Shown one piece after another: positions 10,990 through 22,926 of a stretch of 64,000 nucleotides of DNA. The notes below the pieces were generated by a model, which worked only from the letters and a program-made list of their open reading frames with translations, did not search any database and had not been told where the DNA came from. Origin of the DNA: Carex sylvatica. Taxonomy: Eukaryota; Streptophyta; Magnoliopsida; Poales; Cyperaceae. The position numbers and the translations under genes are program-made. How positions within the stretch are numbered: position 1 is the stretch's first letter; each line of letters opens with the position of its first letter. The stretch spans positions 90,597 to 154,596 of the forward strand of contig CAXKVR010000191.1 of the NCBI GenBank assembly GCA_964058845.1, in the 5' to 3' direction.

Positions 10990-12770
10990 TTTGTTAAATA
11001 ATCCGTAATTATGAATAAATGATTAGAATAAATGGTTTATGTTGTAATTGTAGTATAAATAAATAGTTTATGTGTAATTTTTTCTTTTTGTAGTATAAAT
11101 AGTTTGTGTATTTTTTTAGTAGTATAAATAGTTAATGTTGGAATTGTAGTATAAAAATTAGTTTATGTAGTAATTTATTTGCATGTAGTTATTTTTTAGT
11201 GTAGATGCATATAATAATTGTTGAATGATTTTTTTATTTGCATGGTTTATGTGCATGTAGTTTTTTTTTAGTGTAGATGATGCATGAAGTATTTTTTGGA
11301 TTATTTATTTCATAATTATATAGATGCAAGGTTTATTTGCATGTAGTTTTTTTTTTTAGTGTAGATGCATGTAGTAATTGTTGAATGATTTTTTTATTTG
11401 CATGGTTTATGTTCATGTAGTTTTTTTTAGTGTAGATGATGCATGTAGTATTTTTTTGGATAATGGAATTGCATAATGAAATTGCATAGTGGAATACAAT
11501 TATTTGACTAATTTGTAAAAACATACAATTATTTGCATGTAGTTTTTTTTAGTGTAGATGCATGTAGTAATTGCTGAATGATTTTTTTATTTGAATGGTT
11601 TATGTTCATGTAGTTTTTTTTAGTGTAGATGATGCATGAAGTATTTTTTGGATTATTTATTTCATAATTATATAGATGCAAGATTTATTTGCATGTAGTT
11701 TTTTTTTAGTGTAGATGCATGTAGTAATTGTTGAATGATTTTTTTATTTGCATGGTTTATGTAGATGCATGGTTTATGTGCATGTAGTTTTTTTTAGTGT
11801 AGATGATGAATGTAGTATTTTTTGGATTATTTATTTCATAAATATATAGATGCAAGTTTTATTTGCATGTTGTTTTTTTTTAGTGTAGATGCATATAGTA
11901 ATTGTTGAATGATTTTTTTATTTGCATGATTTATGTGCATGTAGTTTTTTTTAGTGTAGATGCATGTAGTAATTGCTGAATGATTTTTTTATTTGAATGG
12001 TTTATGTTCATGTAGTTTTTTTTAGTGTAGATGATGCATGAAGTATTTTTTGGATTATTTATTTCATAATTATATAGATGCAAGATTTATTTGCATGTAG
12101 TTTTTTTTTAGTGTAGATGCATGTAGTAATTGTTGAATGATTTTTTTATTTGCATGGTTTATGTAGATGCATGGTTTATGTGCATGTAGTTTTTTTTAGT
12201 GTAGATGATGAATGTAGTATTTTTTGGATTATTTATTTCATAAATATATAGATGCAAGTTTTATTTGCATGTTGTTTTTTTTAGTGTAGATGCATATAGT
12301 AATTGTTGAATAATTTTTTTATTTGCATGATTTATGTGCATGTAGTTTTTTTTAGTGTAGATGCATGTAGTAATTGCTGAATGATTTTTTTTATTTGCAT
12401 AGTTTATGTAGATGCATGGTTTATGTGCATGTAGTTTTTTTAGTGTAGATGCATGTAGTATTTTTTGAATTATTTATTTCGTAATTATGTAGATGCATGG
12501 TTTATTTGCATGTAGTTTTTTTTTTAGTGTAGATGCATGTAGTAATTGTTGAATGATTTTTTTATTTGCACTGTTTATGTAGATGCATGATTTATGTGCA
12601 TGTAGTTTTTTTAGTGTAGATGATGTATGTAGTATTTTTTGGATTATTTATTTCGTAATTATATAGATGCATGGTTTATTTGCATGTAGTTTTTTTTAGT
12701 GTAGATGCATATAATAATTGTTGAATGATTTTTTTTTAGTGTGGAATGAATGTTAATATTTGATTGAATT
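10990..12770 (+). repeat. Higher-order tandem repeat (about 75-bp subunits, about 402-bp higher unit)
   Basis: Subunits of about 70-85 bp end in GCATGTAGTTTTTTTTAGTG. Two types alternate: one with TAATTGTTGAATGATTTTTT, the other with TATTTTTTGGATTATTTATT. A larger unit beginning GATGCATGTAGTAATTGCTG recurs at 11557, 11959 and 12360, a period of 402 and 401 bp with near identity. The first 200 bp uses a shorter TAGTATAAATAG motif. The block lies between a probable 5' leader and the first coding ATG of the PMD pseudogene, so it probably sits in an intron. A shorter inverted copy is at 41168-41650. Confidence 0.85.
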
Positions 12771-12850
12771 TGCATGTCATGCACGTTAATATTGAATTGG
12801 ATTTGCATGATAATTTTTTTTGTATGTATTTATTTATATTGTAATGAAAA

Positions 12851-13412
12851 ATGGAAGGTAAAATGCAAGGTGAAGAACCTTTATTGCAGTTGCCTCATGC
12901 ACAACATCAATAACATGCGGCGACTATAACGATATTTGTTTAATACCGGTTTGGATTTAAATTTACTTATTAAATTCCTAAATTCAAATTTAATTTTTGG
13001 TTAAATTTTTTTTGCATGACAATTATTGTTCCAGCCTAATAATTGGTTGCATCCTGAAGCTTGCCAAATGCACATTAACTACCACCAAAGTATGAAAGAA
13101 GGTTTTAAGAACTTAGGATTGTATCAGATGGTCGAAGTCCATCGTTGTCAAATTGACAAAGGGTTGATCACTGCTCTCGTCGAGAGGTGGAGGCCCGAGA
13201 CAAATAGTTTTCATCTTCCGGTAGGGGAGTGCACGGTGACATTGGAAGATATTAGCTGTTTGTGAAACTTATCTGTTACCGGTAAAATATTTTTTGCTGC
13301 TAATTTATACTTTTGTTATTAATTGAAATTTTGTAGTAGTATAATTTTGTTTAATATCTACGTTTACAGGGAAGGCTATCTCTGGATGTACCGATGATAA
13401 TTGGTCATGATT
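12851..13412 (+). pseudogene. Plant mobile domain (PMD) gene fragment, transposon-borne
   Basis: Exon 1 starts at the ATG at 12851 (MEGKMQGEEP...) and runs into a stop at 12911. Exon 2 (13035-13281, acceptor TTCCAG) encodes the PMD core with ITALVERWRPETNSFHLPVG and ECTVTLEDI, as in 'serine/threonine phosphatase 7 long form homolog' proteins. An in-frame TGA follows SCL at about 13262. Exon 3 begins at 13370 after TTTACAG and gives KAISGCTDDNWS, then stops. The splice sites fit the family's exon order, but three stop codons and a missing C-terminal half show decay. PMD proteins occur both as host genes and inside Mutator-like and Ty3 elements. Homology of the leader and intron to the element at 39-42 kb supports the transposon origin. 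Confidence 0.8.
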
Positions 13413-14167
13413 GATCCTAGATTGTCTCGGACATGAAGTGTATGATAGTTATGAATGGAATGAAAATAATTTTTATTATAAAAGGTGGAGAATTCGGTTC
13501 AATCCAATAAAAAAAGAAAGTAGTACAAATAGATTATCTATCTCATGATCCGTACAAATTACGATGCAAAACAGTGTTAACATTTATCTACAAATAATAA
13601 GGTAGTACAATATAATAAAATAAAATAAAATAATCAGGACCGGAATAGATAAAGACATAATAAAAATAGAGTAGGTCTGATGAATATCGGATTTACATTT
13701 AGGTCTAGTGGACCGTCTGATCAGCTTTAGATCTGTGTGTACAGAAATTAATGCAAGCATGCACAAATATTTTAAGCAGAATACATATCTTAAAGAGAAT
13801 CTAACGATTCCAAAGTCCATAAATCCTAAAATTAATCCAATAGCATCGGATCTACTCTGCAGTCGGAAATGATTCAGCTAAAGACAACATACAATTGTTA
13901 CCCGCTGCTCGTCTCACGAGTCACGAATCAACCAGAAGTCCAGAACCAAAGAATGAAAGAATATAAAAATTGTGTTCATTCCGTGCAAAACAATCGTCTG
14001 AAATATTTTTACGCTCAAATTGTGAAATCCGTCTGGAAAATGCGAAGTTAAAAAGATTAAACTATTCACTTGTGATTGGGATCTAACTATCTAAGCGTGT
14101 TAGGCTGTTAGCGGTTCAAGGAAAACTTTTATGTTTTGGTAAATGGTTCAAGGAAGTGGAACGGACT
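13413..14167. other. PMD element tail, then local-duplication remnant
   Basis: No intact gene is seen. From about 13540 to 13810 words match 8690-8990 (CTATCTCATGA, ACGATGCAAAAC, AATAAAATAATCA). The element inserted in the duplicated segment therefore ends between 13490 and 13540. No TSD could be fixed. Confidence 0.4.
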
Positions 14168-14336
14168 CTGCTGCTTTTATATAAGAAAAATAGAATTTTG
14201 TTTTTTAATTTTAACTATTTAAATTTGTTAAAATTTATATATAAAAAAGTTTTTTTATAAAAATATATAATTTTTTTTTTAAATAGTTGAGATTGAAAAA
14301 ATAAAACTTTGCTTTTCTTATAAAGTTACTGCGAAG
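14168..14336. repeat. Small fold-back element (about 170 bp)
   Basis: The left arm (TTATATAAGAAAAATAG, then TTTTAACTATTT) and the right arm (AAATAGTTGAGATTG, then CTTTTCTTATAAAG) are imperfect inverse copies about 55 bp long. It is MITE-like; no clear TSD was found. Confidence 0.5.
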
Positions 14337-15787
14337 CTGAGGCATGTGAAGCACGTGGATCATTCAATTGATTACGAGACCATGTCCTTTCCTTTTTTTT
14401 TCGAGCCATTTCTTAATTATAATTGATGCACTGTCTTATTAATTACAATTAAATGGCTCGGCCCCATGAGGATGATCTTCTAAGTTCTAACTGCCTCCCA
14501 TATCGTCACTAGTGACTCAAAAACATGACGTGGATAATATATTGTTATTTGGTCACGTTATTTTACAGTATGTGACTAATAATTATTTTTATATGACTTA
14601 ACATGATTAAAATAGTAAAAGAAAATTACGTGATACAAATTGTCAATCATATCACGTAAAATTTATTTTTTATGTTACGTCATAACCACACGTGACGTGA
14701 CTGATTATATTTAATTATAATTTTTAATTTTAAGTTACTTCAAAAAACAAATATTTATCAAATAATAAAAAAAACTATTACAAAATAAATTATAATTAAA
14801 AAATAATATTGAAAAAAATAGTCACGTGATGTAGTTAAAATGGTGAAAGACGACCACATTACACAAATAGTCATGTTACATTATGTGAACAACACATGTA
14901 ATATGACAAAATTAATTATTATGTGACTAATTTTCTTCTCTACTATCTCATTTATTGCTAAGTTAGCAGCTATGAAACATGTTCCCATAATATTATTTAC
15001 GGAAAATGAGAAGCATTTTCATGTAATTGAATATATTTTTTCATTAACGTCGTGACGTATTTTCAAAATTTATTTGAGTTTGAATTCCCATGTAAATATT
15101 TAAACTTTATTAGCAAATTTATCTTTTTGGACAAACTTTTTTTAATTATGTCGCATTTTGAAAATCATTAGACTGTTGTTTATTTTCACACTGCCTACAC
15201 TGCCTAGTTTTTCTTTCAAAATATTTTTCGATCTTTTAGCCTACGCATCATCAATTAGATGAAATATCTTGACAACCATAGTTATTTACCAACCGTTAGA
15301 ATAAATTTATATTCATTGAATTTTAAAAAGTAATTCTAAACACATTCTCTAATATTGAGATTGATTGTTAATTAAATTTCATACAATTTGAAAATTATTA
15401 GATTACCGTCCAAACACATGATTCATTGTCCTTGACCGGTGTACAAGCTCATTATGTTAAACAACATTGAGATTCCCAAAAAGAATCTTTTTATCATCTT
15501 AAAAGAAATAAAAGTAAATCCAATAATCACAATTCCGTAGAAATTTCATTTCATATCTACAGTTTCAAATTTCACACTAACATTTTATCTTCGCAGTTCA
15601 ACCAAATTTTTTTTTCACCACCTTTTTTTTATATTAGTTTGGTCATACACAAAGTCCAATACATGAATATGTATGCTTGAATAAATACATAGTATGGTTT
15701 ACAGATTCATTTTTAATTTTAAACATATATATTCTTTATTTATTAAAAGAAAAAAAAGATGATTTGCAGTTTTAAACTACGGACACA
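14337..15787. other. Intergenic with scattered GTCACGT/GTGACTAA words
   Basis: There is no gene. Between 14500 and 14950 words such as GTCACGT, GTGACTAA, CACGTGAC and TTACGTGA recur on both strands at irregular spacing. They may be remains of a DNA-transposon end. The rest is AT-rich without structure that I can name. Confidence 0.4.
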
Positions 15788-17078
15788 CAAATTTGACCGA
15801 TTTTTTTATTTAAATTCAAAAAAAAAAAAAAAATTTTAAAAGATTCAAACCCCGATAGTATTTCCAAAACTATCCAAAACCGGAATTTTTTTTTCCGGAA
15901 ATGAAATTTTCCAAATTTTATTTTATAAACTAATTTACTATACATATACATATATAACCTCTATTGTTTTTTTTAGATAATTTTGTGAGGAAAAAGTTTT
16001 CTTGTATGTCAAAAATAAGGTTCTAAATAGCGGGGCAATAGCGGCACAAAACACCCTAAATTGATCTCTGATATGGTGCTAAGTTCAAACTTAGCAACCA
16101 AGCACTAAGCAAATGCCACTGATATAGTGTGATGCACTAAAAATATCAAATTTGACATCTTCTGGTAAATCAACAAGTCTGAACTGATACAGGGACCAAA
16201 CTGTAAAAGTGATTAACCAGAATGTAGAGCATTAAAAAATACACAGAATTGACACAAATTTCAATTTATTTGACTTTTTCTACAGTTAGTTATGCATTTT
16301 TAAAGTTTAGCTTTTGAAAAGACTTTAAACATCTATAACTTTGGCTAGGAAAGTCGAATTTGCGCGTATAACTACTTTTTGGAAAGGGGGGGACGAGACG
16401 GATTTGAATATCACCCTGGGGATCACCCCCAAATATTTGAAGCATCAGAATTTCAAAAAAAATTGTTTAGTGCCTAAAAAATGCAGTTTTCGTTCAACGA
16501 TAGATACAACTTTAGTCAAATGCCTAAGAGATTATTCAAGAATTATTCATATAATTATTTTAAAATACAATTACTATTTATTGTGTTCGTTTGTCTATCT
16601 CCAACCAAATAGTATATGTCGACAGTAATAAAATAATCCAATTATCTCCGAGCAAACGGTAGGCATACAACGATCGGTATTTTCTTTATAAACGTCGTTT
16701 GGGATTTTTTTTTATAAACTCATTTTTTTTATAATACATGTATATGTATAATATAATATAATACATGTATATGTATAATATAATATAATACATGTATATG
16801 TATATATAATATAATACATGTATATATGTATATATAATATATGTATATGTATAGTAAATGAGTTTATAAAAAAAATAAAAAATAATTGGAAAATCTCATA
16901 TTCGGAAAAAAAATTTCCGGTTTTGGGATTGAGTTTCCGGAATTTTTTTTTCCGGTTATTGATGTTAAAATCAGAAAAAAAAATTTCGGTTTGGATAATT
17001 TTGAAAATATTGTCGGGTTTGAATATTTTTTTAAATTTTATTTATTTTTTTGATATAAATAAAAAATCGGCAAATTTG
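15788..17078. mobile_element. Non-autonomous DNA element E1 with about 170-bp inverted termini
   Basis: The left arm (15788-15960: CAAATTTGACCGATTTTTTT, AACCGGAATTTTTTTTTCCG, CTATACATATACATATAT) and the right arm (about 16840-17078) are inverse copies. The interior, with TTTGGCTAGGAAAGTCGAAT, TTTGCGCGTATAACTA and GGGGATCACCCCCA-like words, appears again in reverse orientation at 25300-25690 inside element E2, so this is a family. ATGTAT-type microsatellite DNA lies in the right half (16735-16855). No coding region or TSD was found. Confidence 0.7.
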
Positions 17079-17259
17079 ATATGCAATTTAAGATTGTGGA
17101 CATGATAGAAATAATTTTTTTTTTCCAAAAAATTGGTCGAGAATAGAGATTCATACCCGAATTTTTTTTAGTTATCACCTCATAAAAGCGGAATTAAATG
17201 ATTACCCCCAATCAGTTATATTTCAAAACCTGCCATCCACGCGAATTCAGTCATCGCAC

Positions 17260-18923
17260 CAAATTGACCGAAATTTTTATAAATACCCAAAAACAAAATG
17301 AAATTATCAAATCTACTCAATTTTTGAAAGAATCTCGGAAAATATCCAATCCGATTACTCAACAATCGGATTTTTCATTTCTTTCTACTCACTAGGTAAG
17401 CAGAAATGGAAAAAATGCCCGCTTACTAGGTAAGCGAAAATATTGAAAATTTCTGGTTATTCAATAACCGGAGGTCATTTACTTCATTTTTTTTGGCGAT
17501 TTTATTACGTTATTCCACTCGATTTACTTTATCAAAATAATTTTGGATAAAATTTTAGTGGATATAAATGGAACAGATATTATCCTGTTTTTATATCATA
17601 ATAATTGTTCAAATAATTGTTTGTGATCTTTCAAAAGATAAAGATATTCAAATTAAATATTTTGTATCTGTTTATCTCGAATCATGCATTTGGTCTCTGT
17701 TTCAATTAATTAATTAATTGGGAGTCTCCACTGCATTATAAAATATTGAATTATCTCCATTAATTTGATCTGACTGACAAGATTTAATTCAGAAATTTAG
17801 CGTTCAATGTAGCAAGAGAAATGTTAGAGTACTTTCAATACAATAAAAATTATGAAAACCTAAATATGTGAATTTTTATGTTAATCTTAATATGAGTAAT
17901 TTGTGAAATCATATCTTTGTTACTGGATAACTCTAATCTTGTTACTGGGATAAAAACTTTACATTAATTAGGTAACTGGGGAGCAAGGAGGATATTTCTT
18001 TGCTTTTTTAGTGGAACTTTTAAATAAGCGATCAATATATATAACATTCAAGCTTTTCTTTCAAAAAATATAATATTCAAGCTTTTTCATAATATATATC
18101 AAAATACTACAACCCCAGAATGATACTTTGATTAGCCTTAAATATCAGATTCGAGAGTTTTCCAAGTTATTATGAAATGATAATGGCATATTAATTTCTT
18201 AGGTCGTTAAGGTGAAATCAAACGGTAATTATAAAATGCAGCCTTAGGGATTTTTTTTTTAAATTCATCTATGAATTTGGAGACTGGTCGTTTTTTTGCA
18301 TAGCTTTTTTGTTTATTTTTTCTAGAGAGAGGTCCTTCGTGTATATTTTTTTTTTGTTGACAATCCGTACATATATTTTATTAATCATGATAAAAACTGA
18401 TTATATTTATCAGTTCGTACTAGTTTATAACTATATATGTACCAGTTATATCAGTACATAAAATGTTATAACTGAAGCCTCTTTTATATATAAAGCTAGA
18501 TAAGAAAAAATAGAAACTAGAATTGTGCTAAGATTATAGAAAGATGATTTTTTGGGACTTCGTGTTCAGATTGGTAGATAATAAGTCTGCATGATTTTTT
18601 GTATTCATGTTCAGATTGATAAATAGTGAACCAGTATGATTTTTTGTCATTAGGCAGTTTAATTAGATGGAGAAGCAGTTGGCATTTTGTAAAATGGTAA
18701 CTATTTTTTTTTTATCAAATTGAGTAATATGGATTTCCAATATTTTCGCTTACCCAGTAAGTGGACATTTTTCTCATTTTCGCTTACCCATTGAGCGGAA
18801 AGAAATTAAAAATTCAGTTGTTGAGTAATCGGATTGGGTATTTTTCGAGATTCTTCCAAAAATTGAGTAGATTTGGTAATTTCATTTTATTTTTTGGTAT
18901 TTATAAAAATTCTGGTCAAATTG
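17260..18923. mobile_element. Non-autonomous element F with about 220-bp inverted termini
   Basis: The left terminus (17260-17480) and right terminus (18700-18923) are inverse copies. Shared words are TTTTTATAAATACC, AAATCTACTCAATTTTTG, CCGATTACTCAAC, and TAGGTAAGCGAAAATATT against its inverse. The outer bases AAATTGACCGAAATTTTTAT resemble the E1 terminus, so E1 and F look related although they are separate elements 180 bp apart. The interior is AT-rich and non-coding. No TSD could be fixed. Confidence 0.68.
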
Positions 18924-18953
18924 AATTGATACGCAGACTAGGGATGAGCACCA

Positions 18954-19324
18954 ATTCGGTACGCCAACTGAGTATGCACACCGAAGCTTTTTTATTTTAT
19001 GTTTTGCAATAGATTCATATATAACTTCTAGGAAGTATGCACAATAAGGAATTTTTTCTTTTGTTTCGATTACCGAGGTGTATGTGTAACATTATCAATT
19101 CTTTAATGTGCACCATTACCAATGTCTAAAGGTGCATGTATTCACACCGAATTATCAATGGTGAACACATAATTCTTCTAAAAAAATAACTGATCCATTT
19201 GAAAAGTTTTCATAGTTGAACATGCGTTAATATTACTTTATTTCATGACATATTATTACTTCATCGTTGAAAAAAAAAATTGTGCTCATATTCAGTCGGT
19301 GCACCGAATTGGTGCGCATTTTCA
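18954..19324. mobile_element. Small TIR element with GCACCAATTCGGT ends
   Basis: TGAGCACCAATTCGGTACGC near 18954 and the inverse of TGCGCACCAATTCGGTGCAC near 19290-19320 form about 35-bp imperfect TIRs. Outside the right one, a further GTGCACCAATTG word lies near 19348. It is a non-coding element of uncertain superfamily; no TSD was found. Confidence 0.5.
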
Positions 19325-19472
19325 GTCTGCATACCAATCTAATTTAGTGCACCAATTGAATCCGCATAGTTGATAGGTTTTAAAATATATCTTGAAGGGT
19401 GGTAATTATTTAATTTTGACTTTCTGAGATGCTAATTAATTTTTTTTCGAAATTCATACTGTCATACTATAC

Positions 19473-22400
19473 TTTTTTTTTTTTTGGAATCTTACATGAC
19501 CCATAGGTCTACACAATTTCATCAATGCTGAAAACATTCAAACTAGAACCTGATCTTTCCCACCCATAAATTCTTCCTTGATTAGCTAACTTATGAGCAA
19601 AGATAATCATTTCATCCTCTCTGTTACAGTGGCACAATATGCACTTTTCCTTGGACTCAACTCTGAACCTCCATGCTTGCCAAATTTCTGAAAAGGCCCT
19701 CCAGTCTGTGATATTTAGTGATTGGGCCTGTATAGCTGTGACTATATAAAGAGAGTCAGATAGAATTGTTCCTTCCCCATTTGCTAGTTCCTGCAGCATC
19801 TTAATACCCTCTAGCACTGCTATTGCCTCTGCCTGTGCACTAGTTAATGCCCGTACCGACTTTGAAATCCAGCGTACCAGAGAACCATTCTGAATGAGAT
19901 AGACTCCAATGCCTGCGCCCCCATTCTGATTCCATGACCCATCTACGTAAATGTTGTAGTTACTAACCTGCGTTGGAGGTACCAAGGCAGTGTCAGCGGC
20001 ACAGGGATGATTAGTTGGGGTTGTCAGGATGGCATTCCGGCACGATTGCTGCGCTGTCTTGAGGAAGGCTTTACAATTTTGCATTGTTTGCCTTTTTTTT
20101 GCTTGAACAATGCTTCATTCCTTGATTTCCAAATTGCCCACATTAGACAAACTAGGTAACAGCTTTGATCATCAGAAAGTGACTCCCAAATGAATTCAAA
20201 GAAGACAAAAAATGAATCTGGAAGGTTGTCAGTTCTTAGGCCCAGGTCCGATATCAATCAAACTGCTCTCAGAAATTCACACTTGAAAATGGCATGCATG
20301 ATAGTTTCCAATTGATTCCCACAGAACGGGCAGGTCGGGTCAATTTGATGGATTCTCATTGCTAGTATTGCTCTTACTGGTAAGGCCGCCTGCATGCTTC
20401 TCCACACGAAGGTCCTTAGTTTCGGCATTAGTGGGGACTTCCTCCAGAACCATCCCCAAAACTTCTTATATCTACCATCTCCCTGAACTCTTCTGAGCAA
20501 TTGATAAGCCATCTTTACAGTGAATTGCCCATTCTTTGCAAAGGTGAAGAACATAGCATTTGGGGCATTATTTTGGTTAGGTCTCAACTCATCATCTGTT
20601 GATATTAGCAAAGCCACTATGAAACCAAATATTAACTGCAAAGCTTGAAAGTCCCAATTCTTTGTAATTGGGTCTATGAGGGATGCAACAGTTGCCTCTC
20701 CTTGTTCTTTTGTGCAAGCTCTGAAAGAGAGCCAACTCGAAAACCATGGCTGAGAGAATATTTTGATGCATTCTCCCGAACCAACCTTCCACATGATGTT
20801 ATGTTGCAAGACTGATTTTAGTTGAATTAGACGCCTCCAAAATTTTGATGCCCTATTTCTTCTTCCTACAGACCAGAAAGCACTCATAGGGTAGTACTTT
20901 GACTGCATAACTTTGACCCACTGAGAGTCAGCTCCAATTGACAGTTTTCAAAGGGCCTTCATAACAAGCGCCATATTCATCTCTTTTAAGCTCCTTAACC
21001 CCAGCCTCCCTAATGACAGCGGCGTTGTCACTTTATCCCAAGCGACATAAGCCATACTTTTCTTGTCATTGCTGCCACCCCAAAAGGAATTACGCGCGAT
21101 AGCCGTCAATTTTTTGACCACCCTCATTGGCAAAATTATTGTTCCCATGGCATAGATTGGTAGGCTACTCAGGACGGATTTAATCAAAATCAATCGCCTC
21201 GTATAAGAGAGACATTTGGATTTCCAGTTATTCAATATGTTTTCAAATTTTTCCTCTAAGTAATCAAAGGCTTTGTTTCCCTCCACCGTGATTAAACACC
21301 CCAAATATCTCTCCTCAGATGATGCCTCTTTCACTTGCAAGAGGTTCATGAGGTCTGCTTTGTTCCTCTCAGTTGTACCCGAGCATACCCAAATCTTTGA
21401 CTTATCATTGTTAATGGCCAAACCTGATACTTTTGAGAATTTATCAAGGATTGCCACTATTTGTTGCACCTCCTGCGTGGTAGATTTACCCATGAGCAAC
21501 AAGTCATCTACGAACATACAGCAGGTGAGTGGTTGTGCAGACCTTGTCACTTTGAGGCCGCGGATTGCATCTTGTTTCCTTCCCGTCTCAAGCATTCTAG
21601 CTAATGGGTCCATCGTCAAGATGAAGAGATATGGGGACATCGCGCAACCTTGGTGAAGCCCCCTAGTTGGCAGGAAGAACCCATCCCCAGTACCATTGAA
21701 TATGATAGTGTATTTTGCAGAGGCAACACAAGATCGAATCCAAGAACAAAATTTTGGAGGAAATCCATACCTTGGAAGCACTGAAAACAGAAATTGCCAA
21801 GAAATCCTATCAAATGCCTTTGCTAGATCAGCTTTTAGTACAAATTATTGCTCTCCCCTCATTGGTTTCTTGAACGAATAGATGATTTGTCTTAGTAGAA
21901 TCACATTTTCTGCTATTTTTCCCCCAGGAACAAAAGCAGTTTGTGCTTTGGAAATTACTCCATCCATTAAAGGCTGTATCCTCCTAGCCAAAAGTTTTGA
22001 GATTACTTTGTAGAGAAAGTTGCATACGCTAATGGGTCTGAAATCCATCACTTTTGTCGGGTTTTCAGATTTGGGAATTAGAATCAGGTTTGAGTGACCG
22101 TGTGCTGCTTGATTATTCTATTTTGAAAAAACTGCATAACTTCTTGTATAATTATGGGGCCGAAAATATCCCATTTTTGTTGAATCAGACCAGCAGTGAC
22201 TCCATCCGGCCTCGGGGCTTTTGACTGCCCTAGTACTTGTACAGCCCACTTTATCTCTTCTAAATCTGGTTCCCTTTCTAGCAACTAAGCATGAGTTTCT
22301 GAAATTGGTGTGATTTCTCCTCCTATCTCCTCAAAGACTTGGTTTGTCTCTTCTTCATAAAAATCAGACTCAGCCTTATAAATTTGCTTGAAGTGACAAA

Positions 22401-22926
22401 CAAATTCATTTTTGATTTCAGCTTCACAAACCAACCAATTGCCACTACTATTTTGGATTGATTCAATCCTGTTCCTCCTCCGCCTGACCATGACTGTAGT
22501 GTTAAAGAACTGCGTATTGCGATCCCCCATGAGGTCCCAATTCAGTCGAGATCGCTACAACCAGTAGGCTTCTTGAGCTGCGATGTAGAGTTGGTATTGT
22601 TGCTGCAGAATTAAAATTCTTTCTCTCACTTGATCGATTTGCTATTTATTAATGAGGATATTCATCTCATTGTCTATTTGCAACAATTCCCAATTGGGGT
22701 CCTTCTTCCCTAACTCCCAACCTCCCACTTCTTTCCTGAGTTCCTTACACGTATCTTCCCAGCTCTGCCCTTGTACTCGGGTAGCCCTGTGACACACTTG
22801 ATGAAACTCAGAATGCAAAGACCACCACTGCTCTATTATGAAGGCTTTCAGTTTCTTCTTGGGTCTCAATTCCATTCTAATGAATCGTAGGGACTTTTCA
22901 GCTGAGACCAAATTAACATATTGTTT
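19473..22926 (-). pseudogene. LINE (L1-type) retrotransposon remnant: RT, zf-RVT, RNase H
   Basis: Read on the minus strand, the element starts 5'-truncated at about 22926 without ORF1 or most of the endonuclease. Next come a linker (22911-22285), the RT palm (21845-20948) with MDFRPISVCN, GLHQGCAMSPYLF and the catalytic FVDD motif, a zf-RVT region (20908-20258) with WRSMQAALPVRA and a CPFC...MHAIFKCEF zinc-binding motif, and RNase H (20084-19509) with YVDGSW, AQAEA and SDSLY acidic residues. A T-run at 19473-19485 is the poly(A) tail. At least six in-frame stops (near 22640, 22555, 22283, 21845, 20950 and 20257) and two frameshifts (near 22110 and in the A-run near 20095) make it inactive. 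No TSD was found. Confidence 0.93.

Noticed and set aside
10990..12770. Possible CRISPR-like array
   Set aside because: Subunits are contiguous, AT-rich and higher-order, with no unique spacers, in a plant genome; it is an ordinary tandem repeat.
21273..21656. 127-aa plus-strand open frame
   Set aside because: It is the antisense of the LINE reverse transcriptase.
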